Assembly (NCBI GenBank): GCA_016182605.1
Contig: JACPGE010000089.1
Location: 1 to 64,000 of the forward strand
DNA: 64,000 nucleotides
Direction: 5' to 3'
Origin: Candidatus Hydrogenedentota bacterium
GTDB taxonomy: Bacteria; Hydrogenedentota; Hydrogenedentia; Hydrogenedentales; JAEUWI01
Under the pieces are notes generated by a model, which ran no database searches, had not been told where the DNA came from, and saw nothing but the letters and a program-made list of their open reading frames with translations. Of this stretch, positions 28,324 to 37,738 are shown in pieces. How positions within the stretch are numbered: position 1 is the stretch's first letter; every line of letters starts with the position of its first letter. The position numbers were made by a program, and so were the translations under genes.

Positions 28324-28980
28324 TCAAGATCCCTTCCGGATCACCAGATATTGGAAGAGCCCCCATCCGTTTGCCCACGCGTCGGCAAAGATGACGAAAG
28401 GGAGCGGCCCCGCGGGAAAGGCCAGAAAACACTGATGCGCCACGAGGGTGCAGCCATCGGGCACGAGATCGCGCAACGCTTCCGTGCCCAGAAACTCGTG
28501 GGGCCCCTCGGGCAGTTTGAGGCGCAGGCGTTCCAACAGATCGAGAAGCCATTCCATGTCGCCGTTGGGCGTCACGGCCACCAGTGTGCCGCCCGGCGCG
28601 AGCACGCGCGCGGCTTCTTCGAGCATTGCTCCGGAATCGGGCACGTGTTCGAGCACATTGATCGACAGGATGCCATCAAACGCGCGGTCGGGAAACGGAA
28701 GCCGCTGAGCGTCACCGCCCACCCGGAGAACCGCGGGATCCGCGGTGGCCTGTTGCAGCATGGGCACAGAGAAGTCTGCCGCCACGCGCACAGGCGCATC
28801 CAGGTGCTGCACAAGCAGCGCCGAACCAGCGCCGATCTCAAGCACGCGGTGGCACGGACTCAAGTGCGCTTTGGCGAGGGCAATATACGAAGCATTGCAG
28901 GCCTTGTTCGATTTCACGCCGTAGCTCTTTGCCAAGTCCGCGTAGTGGGCCTGCACTTGCGCTTTGTCTGGATGCGCCAT
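28324..28980 (-). CDS. Class I SAM-dependent methyltransferase
   Basis: HRVLEIGAGSALLVQHL, VAADFSVPMLQQA, DGILSINVLEHVPDSGAMLEEAARVLAPGGTLVAVTPN. Confidence 0.92.
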   Translation of the reverse strand: MAHPDKAQVQAHYADLAKSYGVKSNKACNASYIALAKAHLSPCHRVLEIGAGSALLVQHLDAPVRVAADFSVPMLQQATADPAVLRVGGDAQRLPFPDRAFDGILSINVLEHVPDSGAMLEEAARVLAPGGTLVAVTPNGDMEWLLDLLERLRLKLPEGPHEFLGTEALRDLVPDGCTLVAHQCFLAFPAGPLPFVIFADAWANGWGLFQYLVIRKGS

Positions 28981-28983
28981 CCG

Positions 28984-30282
28984 TTAGCCGCTCCCGGAAT
29001 CGGGTGCGCCGCCGTGGATGGCATTGGCGCAGGCTTCGCCCTTGAGGATGTGGCCCGACTGGGTGCGGTCCTCGGGATAGAGCAGCGTGGAGTCGAGGAC
29101 ATGCAGGCCTCCGATCGGGGCATTCATGTCCGGCACGATATTGAGGAAGCCCGTGGGGCAAATGGCCTGGGCGAAGGGTGTGCGTGCGAGATGATGATCG
29201 ATCAGGTCCGCATCGCCGAGCTGCGGGGCAAGCAGCTTCAGGGCCTCCCAGGACTTGAGGGTCAGTTCCGTTTCCTCCATGGTGTAAAAGGGCGAATCCA
29301 GCGCCGTGTAATACGGCACATAGGCCAGATGGCATGCGCCGTCGAGGGGATTGAGGTTGGTATATTCGATGATCCCGTTAAAGGGCACGCGGTGGTCGTG
29401 CACGTTCAGCCAGAAGTGCGGGCTGACCCGTTTCCGAAGCTTGAAGATCAGGCAGGACACACCGATATAGTCCACTCGGCGCAGATCCTTCGCATAGGCT
29501 TCCCAGTGGGGCGGCAGCAAGCGGGCCAGAACACTCAGGGGCACGGTGCTCACCACGCGGTCGCAGGCGAAATCGGCTGCGCCCTCAAAGCGCAGACCCT
29601 GCACGCGGTTCTCGTCCGCGAGAATCCCGGTCACCGGCTGGCCGGGATGTATTGTCACGCCTGCGTCCTTCAATCCGCGGAGGAGCGTGTCGAGCAGCAA
29701 GGCCGTGCCTCCCTCCAGATAGCCCATGCGCCCCTTGCACTTGGCCACGCGATGAATACGGTGCCACATCCAGGCCGCGCTGATGCGGTCGTGAAAGGCG
29801 CCGAACTTGAGGGCGAGGAGGGGATGCCACACCACATCGTAGGTCTGTTTTCCGATGCGGTCGATGAGCCAGGGCTTGGCGGTAAGCTCGTCGAGCTGGA
29901 CCCATTCCGTGCGCGCGCGCGCCTCCAGCGCAAAGAGGCCAAAGCGGATCCGCTGCGTGAAGGGGATGGGGGAGAAGCGCAGCAGGTCAAGGGGCGAGTT
30001 CATGTTGAAGAGCCTGCCCTCGTAATAAAACCCCGTGCTCGCCTTCTTGAAGCGCAGCCGATCCCCGATGCCCAGCTCCTTGCAGAGGTTGAAGTAGCCG
30101 CGATCCGCCGTGCACAGGAAGTGGTAGAAATGCTCGATGGGAATGCCGCCAAAATCAAAGGTCGCGATGAGCCCGCCCACCGCGTGCTCCCGCTGGAACA
30201 CATGCACCTCGTGGCCACGGCGGGCCAGCGCGAGCGCCGTGCTCAAGCCTGATATGCCCGCGCCGATGATGCCGATTTTCAT
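28984..30282 (-). CDS. FAD-dependent oxidoreductase (protoporphyrinogen-oxidase/amine-oxidase-like)
   Basis: MKIGIIGAGISGLSTALALARRGHEVHVFQREHAVGG Rossmann FAD motif; C-terminal GGLHVLDSTLLYPEDRTQSGHILKGEACANAI. Confidence 0.9.
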   Translation of the reverse strand: MKIGIIGAGISGLSTALALARRGHEVHVFQREHAVGGLIATFDFGGIPIEHFYHFLCTADRGYFNLCKELGIGDRLRFKKASTGFYYEGRLFNMNSPLDLLRFSPIPFTQRIRFGLFALEARARTEWVQLDELTAKPWLIDRIGKQTYDVVWHPLLALKFGAFHDRISAAWMWHRIHRVAKCKGRMGYLEGGTALLLDTLLRGLKDAGVTIHPGQPVTGILADENRVQGLRFEGAADFACDRVVSTVPLSVLARLLPPHWEAYAKDLRRVDYIGVSCLIFKLRKRVSPHFWLNVHDHRVPFNGIIEYTNLNPLDGACHLAYVPYYTALDSPFYTMEETELTLKSWEALKLLAPQLGDADLIDHHLARTPFAQAICPTGFLNIVPDMNAPIGGLHVLDSTLLYPEDRTQSGHILKGEACANAIHGGAPDSGSG

Positions 30283-30564
30283 CCGTGAACCGTTTCCGCC
30301 GCGCCTGTGGTGGTTTGCCGTATAGTCCGGAAAGGGGAGCGCACTTCGAGGGCGATTATAGTGGGCCGGCGCTTGCGGGGCAAGGATTGCCGGTATCCCT
30401 GCCGGGGCGCGGGCGGAAAAGATCTTTTCCTTCATCCTTGTCTGCCGCCAGCTTGCATCGCCGGGCCAAAATCCCTAGGATGGGGCCTCTCCCCGGGGCG
30501 TCCGCTCCGGGCGTATGCAATCGTGTCGATCGGTGGTTTGGGTAGCGGAACAGGAAGAAACACT

Positions 30565-31836
30565 ATGAGCACCGGGATTCGGATCCAGCTTTGGGTCATG
30601 ATGTTTTTGCAATTTTTCGTCTGGGGATCGTGGGCCGTGACGCTGGGCACCTACTTGGGAACTATCGGATTTTCCGATCCGCAGATCGGCGCGGTCTATA
30701 GCACGGCCGCCTGGGGCGCCATCGTATCGCCCTTCTTTGCCGGCATGGTTGCCGACCGCTTCTTCCCCGCACAAATCATCATGGCCGTAATGCACCTCAT
30801 TGGCGCCGGTTTCATGTATTGGGCCTCCACGATCAGCGATCCACTCTTGCTCACCCAGCCTGAATTGAGCACCACACCTGCGCTCTTCTTCTGGGTACTC
30901 TTGGCTTATTCCAGTTGTTATATGCCGACGCTCGCCCTGGTAAACGCCATCTCTTTCAATCAGATGAGCGATCCTGGCAAGGAATTTCCGGCCATTCGCG
31001 TTCTGGGCACCTTGGGATGGATTGCCGCGGGTTTGACCATTAACATGGTCCTGCCCAGATTTTTCGGAAACGGCGAAGAGGGGTTCAAAATCGAGACGAC
31101 GAACGTGCCCCTGCAAATGGCAGCGGCAGTTTCTCTGGCGCTTGGCGTCTACAGTTTCTTCCTGCCCAAGACACCGCCCAAGTCTCAGGGCAAAAAGGTA
31201 AGTGTTCGCGATATCCTGGGCCTGGATGCGCTCAAACTGATGAAAGATCCGAGTTTCGCCATCTTTGTCGTCAGTTCCCTGCTGATCTGTATCCCGCTCG
31301 CCTTCTACTACAATTTTACCAACCCGTTCTTGAATGAGCTGGGTGTCAAGAATGCCGCCTCGATTCAGACTTTCGGCCAAGTCTCCGAGACCTTGTTCAT
31401 GGTCCTGATGCCGCTCTTCTTCATTCGCCTCGGAGTAAAAAAGATGCTCCTCATTGGCATGCTTGCATGGACCGTCCGCTACGTTTTCTTTGCCTACGGC
31501 AGCGCCGGGATGCCGGGTATGAGCCTGCTGTTCATCGGAATTCTGCTCCACGGCATCTGCTACGACTTCTTCTTCGTTACGGGTCAAATCTATGTGGACA
31601 AGACGGCCCCCAAAGCCATTCAAGCCAATGCCCAGGGCTTTTTTGCGCTTATTACCTACGGGGTGGGCATGATGATTGGCTCCAACGTTTCCGGGTGGAT
31701 TGTGGGGGCCTATGCCAAGGACGGCGGGCACGATTGGATGAAAATATGGCTCATACCGGGTGGCATGGCCCTGGCCATCGTGGTGCTCTTCTTCCTTTTC
31801 TTCCGCGAGAAGAATGGCAACGGCAAGGCCGTCTGA
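30565..31836 (+). CDS. MFS transporter, NupG/nucleoside-permease-like
   Basis: MSTGIRIQLWVMMFLQFFVWGSWAVTLGTYLGTIGFSDPQIGAVYSTAAWGAIVSPFFAGMVADRFF. Confidence 0.88.
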   Translation: MSTGIRIQLWVMMFLQFFVWGSWAVTLGTYLGTIGFSDPQIGAVYSTAAWGAIVSPFFAGMVADRFFPAQIIMAVMHLIGAGFMYWASTISDPLLLTQPELSTTPALFFWVLLAYSSCYMPTLALVNAISFNQMSDPGKEFPAIRVLGTLGWIAAGLTINMVLPRFFGNGEEGFKIETTNVPLQMAAAVSLALGVYSFFLPKTPPKSQGKKVSVRDILGLDALKLMKDPSFAIFVVSSLLICIPLAFYYNFTNPFLNELGVKNAASIQTFGQVSETLFMVLMPLFFIRLGVKKMLLIGMLAWTVRYVFFAYGSAGMPGMSLLFIGILLHGICYDFFFVTGQIYVDKTAPKAIQANAQGFFALITYGVGMMIGSNVSGWIVGAYAKDGGHDWMKIWLIPGGMALAIVVLFFLFFREKNGNGKAV

Positions 31837-32380
31837 GCCTTTCCCCCCTGACCCCTTCATCGCCCCGCCGGTCCGGAGCCGGCAGGGCAATTTCTAAATC
31901 CAAGTTAATCCACCGGCTCTGCCGGCGGTTGCTGATTCACGGGCTCTCTGGCAGGCTGGCGGTAGAGCCCTGCATGATGTGGCCATTGTGGGTCGAAGAA
32001 GGAGTGAGGGAACAGACGCGTGGAGCCCGTGATTTATCCGGGGTAGCCCTGGGCGCGATAAAACGCCACTTGTTCGAACGTCAAGCCCATTGTGCCGCAT
32101 GTTCCCCGCGCCGTTGCATGGCGCGCGGCCCCAAGTATACTTCCCGGCATTCCGGCGCGCCAATATCTTCCCCCCGCAACTTTTTCGCCAGCGCCTGAAA
32201 GATCCGGGTCTCCGTTGGACTCCGAATGGCCGTGGATGTTACACTTTCCGCACGGGCAGCCTCGATTTGGGCGCCAGCATTCTCCTGGCCGCCGTGTGAC
32301 TTTTTCCGCGCTGGACCGGCCCATGGCTGACCCCAATGTTGATCATGCGGCGCGGACGCAAGCGTCCCAAGGAACGGATC

Positions 32381-33262
32381 ATGAACCAGTTAGATCAGCT
32401 AGAGGCCAAGAGCGTGCACATCCTTCGCGAGGCCTACCGCGATTTCAAGAGCCTGTGCATGCTCTGGTCGATCGGTAAGGACAGCACCGTGATGCTGTGG
32501 CTGGCGCGCAAGGCCTTTTTCGGCCATGTGCCCATCCCGCTCGTGCATATCGACACGTCGTTCAAGATCCCCAAGATGATTGAGTACCGCGACCGGCTTG
32601 CGCGCGAGTGGCGGCTGAACATGGTGGTGGGCCAGAACAAGGCGGCCCTGGCGCAGAAAGAGACCTTCCCCGGCGGCAAGCTTACGCGTCTGGAGTGCTG
32701 CAAGGCGCTCAAGAGCGAGGCGCTGAAGCATACGCTTTCCGGAGAGTGGGAGCGCCTGCGCATGGATCACGAAACGGGCGACTACGTGATCGACAAGAAC
32801 CGCGAGCCCTATACCGGCGTCATCGTGGGGGTGCGATCCGACGAAGAAGGAAGCCGCTCCAAGGAGCGGTATTTCTCGCCGCGCGATCGCGCCAACGACT
32901 GGGATGTGGACGATCAGCCGCCCGAATTGTGGAACCAATTCAAGACCGACTTTGCGCCCGGCACCCACGTGCGGATTCACCCGCTGCTAGACTGGACCGA
33001 GCTGAATCTTTGGGAATATATCCAGCGCGAGAACATCCCCGTTGTGGATCTCTACTTCGATCGTGGCGATGGCACGCGTTACCGATCGCTCGGCTGCGAA
33101 CCCTGCACCAACTGCGTGCATTCCACGGCCACGAGCGTGCCCGAGGTGGTCGAGGAACTGCGCAGCGGGAAGTTCGCGAATATCGCGGAACGCTCCGGCC
33201 GCGCGCAGGACAAGGACGACGGCGGCACGCTCGAAACGCTGCGGCGCGACGGCTACATGTAA
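32381..33262 (+). CDS. cysD: Sulfate adenylyltransferase subunit 2
   Basis: [71 protein letters not shown]. Confidence 0.95.
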   Translation: MNQLDQLEAKSVHILREAYRDFKSLCMLWSIGKDSTVMLWLARKAFFGHVPIPLVHIDTSFKIPKMIEYRDRLAREWRLNMVVGQNKAALAQKETFPGGKLTRLECCKALKSEALKHTLSGEWERLRMDHETGDYVIDKNREPYTGVIVGVRSDEEGSRSKERYFSPRDRANDWDVDDQPPELWNQFKTDFAPGTHVRIHPLLDWTELNLWEYIQRENIPVVDLYFDRGDGTRYRSLGCEPCTNCVHSTATSVPEVVEELRSGKFANIAERSGRAQDKDDGGTLETLRRDGYM

Positions 33263-33318
33263 TTCCCGGACGCGGCCCGGCGCCCCAACCAATGAACCGG
33301 TTAACAAGGCGGACATCG

Positions 33319-35124
33319 ATGAGCACAGCGGCGGCGCTTGAACGCGCACATATGGATATTGTGATCGTGGGCCATGTGGATCACGGCAAGAGCACGGTCA
33401 TTGGGCGCCTCATGGCGGACACGGGTTCCCTGCCCGAGGGCAAGCTCGAACAGGTCAAGGCCATGTGCGCCGCGAACGCGCGCCCTTTTGAGTACGCCTT
33501 CCTGCTCGACGCCTTGAAGAACGAGCAGGCGCAGGGCATCACCATCGACACCGCCCGTTGTTTCTTCAAGACGGAGAAGCGGCATTACATCATCAACGAT
33601 GCGCCGGGTCACATCGAGTTTTTGAAGAACATGGTGACGGGCGCGGCGCGCGCCCAGGCCGCCCTCTTGGTGATCGACGCCAAGGAGGGGGTGCGCGAAA
33701 ACAGCAAGCGCCACGGCTACATGGTCTCCATGCTGGGGCTGAAACAGATCGCGGTGCTCGTGAACAAGATGGACCTCGTCGACTATGACGAGGCCGTGTT
33801 TAACCGCATCCGGGACGAGTATCTGGCGTTCTTGAGCGAACTGGGGGTCTTTCCCAGCGCCTTCATCCCGATCAGCGCGCGGGAGGGGGTCAACATCACC
33901 ACCCTGGCCGGGGCGATGCCGTGGTATACCGGCCACACGGTGCTGGAGCAGGTGGACGCGTTCGAGCGCCCGCAGGAGGAGGATCAGAAGACCTTCCGCA
34001 TGCCGGTGCAGGACATTTACAAGTTTACCGCCCAGGGCGATGACCGGCGCATCGTTTCGGGCACCATCGCGACGGGCACGGCCAGTGTGGGCGATGAGGT
34101 GCACTTCCTGCCCTCCGGCAAGCGCTCCCGCATTGCGAGCATCGAATCCTTCAACGCCCCGCTGCGAGGCTCCATCGGCGCGGGCTATGCGGCCGGCTTC
34201 ACGCTGGATACCCAAATCTATATCAAGCCGGGCGAACTCATGTGCCGCGTGGGCGATCCCCAGCCCCATGTGAGCCGCCGCTTCCGGGTCAATCTCTTCT
34301 GGATGGGCCGTCCGCCCATGATCAAGGGCAAAGAGTACAAGCTGAAGATCGGCGCGGCCTCCGTGTCGGCGCAGCTCGACGAAGTCATTCAGGTGCTCGA
34401 CGCCAGCGAGTTGAGTTCCGTGCAGAACAAGGAGCAGGTGGACCGCCACGACGTGGCCGAATGCATCCTGGAAACCTCCCGGCCCGTGGCTTTCGATTTG
34501 CGCAATGACATTGAAGCCACCGGGCGCGTGGTCATTGTCGATGAATATGAGATTGCCGGCGCGGGGGTGATTCTCGAATCGCTCTCCGACACGGATGGCG
34601 TCCATGCCGAACACATCCGCAGCCGGGAAGACGCCTGGGAAGCGGGCAGGGTAACGCTGGAAGAGCGGGCGAAGCGCAATGGCAACACCGGCCGCATGAT
34701 TATCCTTCATGGCGAGTATGGCTGCGGGAAGCGGCGTCTGGCGAAGCAATTGGAGCGCCACCTTTTCGACAACGGGTACCGCACCTACTACTTCGGCATT
34801 GCCAACTACTTCGAAGAACTCGATCACGACGCCCGCACGCGGGACATGGCGCGGCAGCGGCACCTGGAGCGCCTCGGCGATCTTGCGCGCGTGATGACGG
34901 ACAGCGGCACGCTGCTGATCACCACCGTGACCGATGCGGACGACTTCGATCTGGAGAACCTGAACCGGCTCAACGAACCGCGGCCCATTTTTGTGGTGAA
35001 TCTGGGTGAAAACAACTTCAACCACTACGCCATCGATGTTGCGCTGCCCTACCGGCCGGGCGAGGACGAGGCCATCGCCACCATCATCCAGGCGATGAAG
35101 GAACGGGGCATTCTGGTCCGGTAG
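33319..35124 (+). CDS. cysN: Sulfate adenylyltransferase subunit 1 (GTPase) fused to a divergent APS-kinase-like domain
   Basis: VGHVDHGKSTVIGRLMADTGSLPEGK, NEQAQGITIDTARCFF, NDAPGHIEFLKNMVTGAARAQAALLVIDAKEGV; C-terminal MIILHGEYGCGKRRLAKQLERHLF. Confidence 0.93.
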   Translation: MSTAAALERAHMDIVIVGHVDHGKSTVIGRLMADTGSLPEGKLEQVKAMCAANARPFEYAFLLDALKNEQAQGITIDTARCFFKTEKRHYIINDAPGHIEFLKNMVTGAARAQAALLVIDAKEGVRENSKRHGYMVSMLGLKQIAVLVNKMDLVDYDEAVFNRIRDEYLAFLSELGVFPSAFIPISAREGVNITTLAGAMPWYTGHTVLEQVDAFERPQEEDQKTFRMPVQDIYKFTAQGDDRRIVSGTIATGTASVGDEVHFLPSGKRSRIASIESFNAPLRGSIGAGYAAGFTLDTQIYIKPGELMCRVGDPQPHVSRRFRVNLFWMGRPPMIKGKEYKLKIGAASVSAQLDEVIQVLDASELSSVQNKEQVDRHDVAECILETSRPVAFDLRNDIEATGRVVIVDEYEIAGAGVILESLSDTDGVHAEHIRSREDAWEAGRVTLEERAKRNGNTGRMIILHGEYGCGKRRLAKQLERHLFDNGYRTYYFGIANYFEELDHDARTRDMARQRHLERLGDLARVMTDSGTLLITTVTDADDFDLENLNRLNEPRPIFVVNLGENNFNHYAIDVALPYRPGEDEAIATIIQAMKERGILVR

Positions 35125-35157
35125 TTGCCGCGGGCATCCGTCTCCAGCGTTGGCGTC

Positions 35158-37554
35158 TCAGTCGAGCACGCGTTTGACGGTGCGGTAGAGTTCTTCGCCC
35201 ACGATGGGCTTGTAGACGAATTCGCGGATGCCGATCTGCCGGGCCTCTTCCGGATGGATCGAATTGCTGAAGCCGGTGGCCATGATGATGGGAAGATTCT
35301 CCCGGATGGCCAGGATGGCCGCGGCCAGTTCCGCGCCGGTCATCTCCGGCATGGTCTGATCGAGGAGCACCACGTCAAAAGCGTCTGGGTTCCGCTTAAA
35401 GGCTTCGAGCGCTTCCGGGCTGCGGTTGTGGCTGGTTACCGTGAAGCCGAAGTGTTCGAGCAGTTCGGACCAGAGATCGACGAGTTGCGGCTCGTCATCC
35501 ACGATAAGCACATGTTTCTTGCGCGCGGCCGCCCGTTCTGTCGATTCGGCCCTGGCAACGTTTCCCGCCGCGGGAAGGTAGATGGTAAAGACGCTTCCCT
35601 CGCCAAGCTGGCTGCGCACATGGATGGCCCCGCCATGTTCCGTGACGATGCCATGCACGACGGGCAGGCCCATCCCCGTGCCGTCGGCCACGGACTTGGT
35701 GGTGAAGAAGGGGTCGAAGATGCGGTCCATGGTTGCCAGGTCCATCCCCGGGCCCGTGTCGGAGATCTCCAGCTTCAGGTAGGCGCCGGGATAGAGCATC
35801 CCGTGCGCGGTCATCCGCTCCTCGGGAATCACCTCGCTGCCCAGCGTCACACACAAGAGCCCCCCCTCGGAGCGCATGGCCTGGAGCGCGTTGGTGCAGA
35901 CGTTTTGCACCACGTGCTGCATGTGGGCGGCGTCGGCCTCAATCTCGGGAAGGCCCGGCGCGAAGTGCCGTTCCAGGAGGATGTTGGCCGGCAGGGATTC
36001 CTGTATCCGGTCCAAACACTCGTTGGCCAGGATGTCCAGCGCCACCGGCATGCGTTGCTGCTCTGCTTGACGGCTGAAGAGGAGCACCTGGCGCACCAAT
36101 TCTTTTGCACGGTTCCCTGCTTTCAGAATTTCCCTGAAATAGCGCGCGTGGGGATGATCCTCCTCAATGCGCGAGAGCGCCAGTTCCGGATAGCCAATGA
36201 TGGAGGAGAGCAGGTTGTTAAAGTCGTGCGCAATGCCGCCGGCCAGGGTGCCGATGGCCTGCATTTTTTTGGCCTGCCGCAACTGGGAGCCCAAGTGCAC
36301 ATTGCGCTCTTCGATGCGGCGGCGTTCCAGAATCTCCCGCTGAAGGCGGGTATTGCTCTCTTGGAGATCCCGCGTGCGCGCGGTGACCTCCTGTTCCAGA
36401 TTGTCCTTGGCTTTCCGCAGGGCCTCTTCCGCAAAGTGGCGATCCTTGGAAATGCCGATCATCTCCGTGACGGTTTGCAGCATGCGCACTTCATCGGAAG
36501 ACCAGAGCCGGCCGGGGCTGGCGTCTTCAAAGGCCAGGAAGCCCCGCCAGCCGCCTTCCCAGCCGAGCGGCAGGAGAATGAAAGAACCGGTCCGCGGGCT
36601 GAGAAAGAAGCGCTCTGCCACGGAAACTTCGACGCCCTTCTTCTCCACGTACCCGCCCCGGCGCAGGGTCTCTTGCCAGGCATTGAGCCCTTCGCGATAG
36701 GCGCCCTCGTCGCGGGCGGGCCCTGTGGAAGTCTCCTCGCACGCGTGGAAGACCCGGCGGAACAGGGTGCCATCCAATCCAGGCGCATTCTCGAACATGC
36801 TGACGCGGTGCGCCAGGCTGGTCCGGAGCAGATGGTGCAAGGCGCGATCGATACCCGCGTCCCCGTCGTTCTTCGCCAGCAGATGCGCAGAGCATTCGGC
36901 AAGTCCATCTTCGTAGCGAAGCTGGCGTGCCATGTCGCTTTCCGCCTGCTGGCGCACGGCCAGCTCCTCCTGCAATTGGGCATTCCGATCGGCCAAGGCT
37001 TCCGTTTTCCGGGCCACCTCCAGCACGAGCTGGTCCCGCGCCTCCGCCAGGGCCGACTCGGCGCGCTCCCGCTCTTCGATGGCGCGGTTGAGCGCCACAT
37101 GTTCTTCGGCGAGGTCTTTGCAGGAGAGGTCGCCCAGGAGCAGGGCGCTGAAGCAGCCCATGAGAACACACAAGGCGCCCAAGGTAAAGAGGACATTCTC
37201 CAGCAATCCCTGGACGGGGTTGTTTTCCATGAGTACCGGAATCCATCGCACGGCCTCCAGATCGTCGACGGAGTCGAAAACCTGGGAAAGGATCAAGAGG
37301 CCCATTCCTGCCCCAATGAGATTCCGGATCCAACGCAGGCTGTCCAACTGGCGCAAAATCCATATGCTGATAAAACTCACCAGCACATACACGGTGAGCC
37401 CGGCCGTGTCGCGCACGGCCGCGTTAATCCATCCCTGCCAGAAGGCGATGCGTGCGGCCGCTTCGAGCAGGCTGCAGCAGAGGAACGCCGCCGCCAATTT
37501 GAACAGCGATCTGCGCACCTCGGGGGCGATATTCCGAAAGGAGCCTTTGTTCAT
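35158..37554 (-). CDS. Hybrid sensor histidine kinase with C-terminal receiver
   Basis: N-terminal TM helices, GAF-like region, GGIAHDFNNLLSSIIGYPEL, LEISDTGPGMD, GTGMGLPVVHGIVTEHGG, HVLIVDDEPQLVDLWSELLE...VVLLDQTMPEMTG. Confidence 0.93.
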   Translation of the reverse strand: MNKGSFRNIAPEVRRSLFKLAAAFLCCSLLEAAARIAFWQGWINAAVRDTAGLTVYVLVSFISIWILRQLDSLRWIRNLIGAGMGLLILSQVFDSVDDLEAVRWIPVLMENNPVQGLLENVLFTLGALCVLMGCFSALLLGDLSCKDLAEEHVALNRAIEERERAESALAEARDQLVLEVARKTEALADRNAQLQEELAVRQQAESDMARQLRYEDGLAECSAHLLAKNDGDAGIDRALHHLLRTSLAHRVSMFENAPGLDGTLFRRVFHACEETSTGPARDEGAYREGLNAWQETLRRGGYVEKKGVEVSVAERFFLSPRTGSFILLPLGWEGGWRGFLAFEDASPGRLWSSDEVRMLQTVTEMIGISKDRHFAEEALRKAKDNLEQEVTARTRDLQESNTRLQREILERRRIEERNVHLGSQLRQAKKMQAIGTLAGGIAHDFNNLLSSIIGYPELALSRIEEDHPHARYFREILKAGNRAKELVRQVLLFSRQAEQQRMPVALDILANECLDRIQESLPANILLERHFAPGLPEIEADAAHMQHVVQNVCTNALQAMRSEGGLLCVTLGSEVIPEERMTAHGMLYPGAYLKLEISDTGPGMDLATMDRIFDPFFTTKSVADGTGMGLPVVHGIVTEHGGAIHVRSQLGEGSVFTIYLPAAGNVARAESTERAAARKKHVLIVDDEPQLVDLWSELLEHFGFTVTSHNRSPEALEAFKRNPDAFDVVLLDQTMPEMTGAELAAAILAIRENLPIIMATGFSNSIHPEEARQIGIREFVYKPIVGEELYRTVKRVLD

Positions 37555-37738
37555 GCCGAATACGCGATATTACCCAGGTTGCGCCGCTGGAATTTCACCC
37601 TGCCGTCATCTCCCGTGCCAGCGGCAATGCTCCGGTAGCATAGCGGAAGTAACACGGCCATTTCATCGCCCGCCACGCAGCGTCTTGATCGCAAGATCGG
37701 CGCTTAGGTACCATCACGCACCATTGAACGGGAGTGTC

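Noticed and set aside
28351-30252. 633-aa plus-strand ORF
   Set aside because: Overlaps two well-supported minus-strand genes (methyltransferase, FAD oxidoreductase); no domain signature.
32034-32100. Phytanoyl-CoA-dioxygenase-like N-terminus (MGLTFEQVAFYRAQGYPG, minus strand)
   Set aside because: Only 18 residues before a stop; too short to call a pseudogene with confidence.
32608-33318. Upstream extension of cysN (track ORF starts at 32608)
   Set aside because: Overlaps cysD in another frame; the true start is MSTAAALERAHMDIVIVGHVDHGKST at 33319.
35125-37638. 837-aa plus-strand ORF opposite the histidine kinase
   Set aside because: The minus strand has clear HisKA/HATPase/REC motifs; the plus-strand product has none.
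36932-37738. Upstream extension of the carbamoyltransferase ORF
   Set aside because: Overlaps the histidine kinase antisense; family N-terminus begins at MNILGISAFYHDSAAAL.
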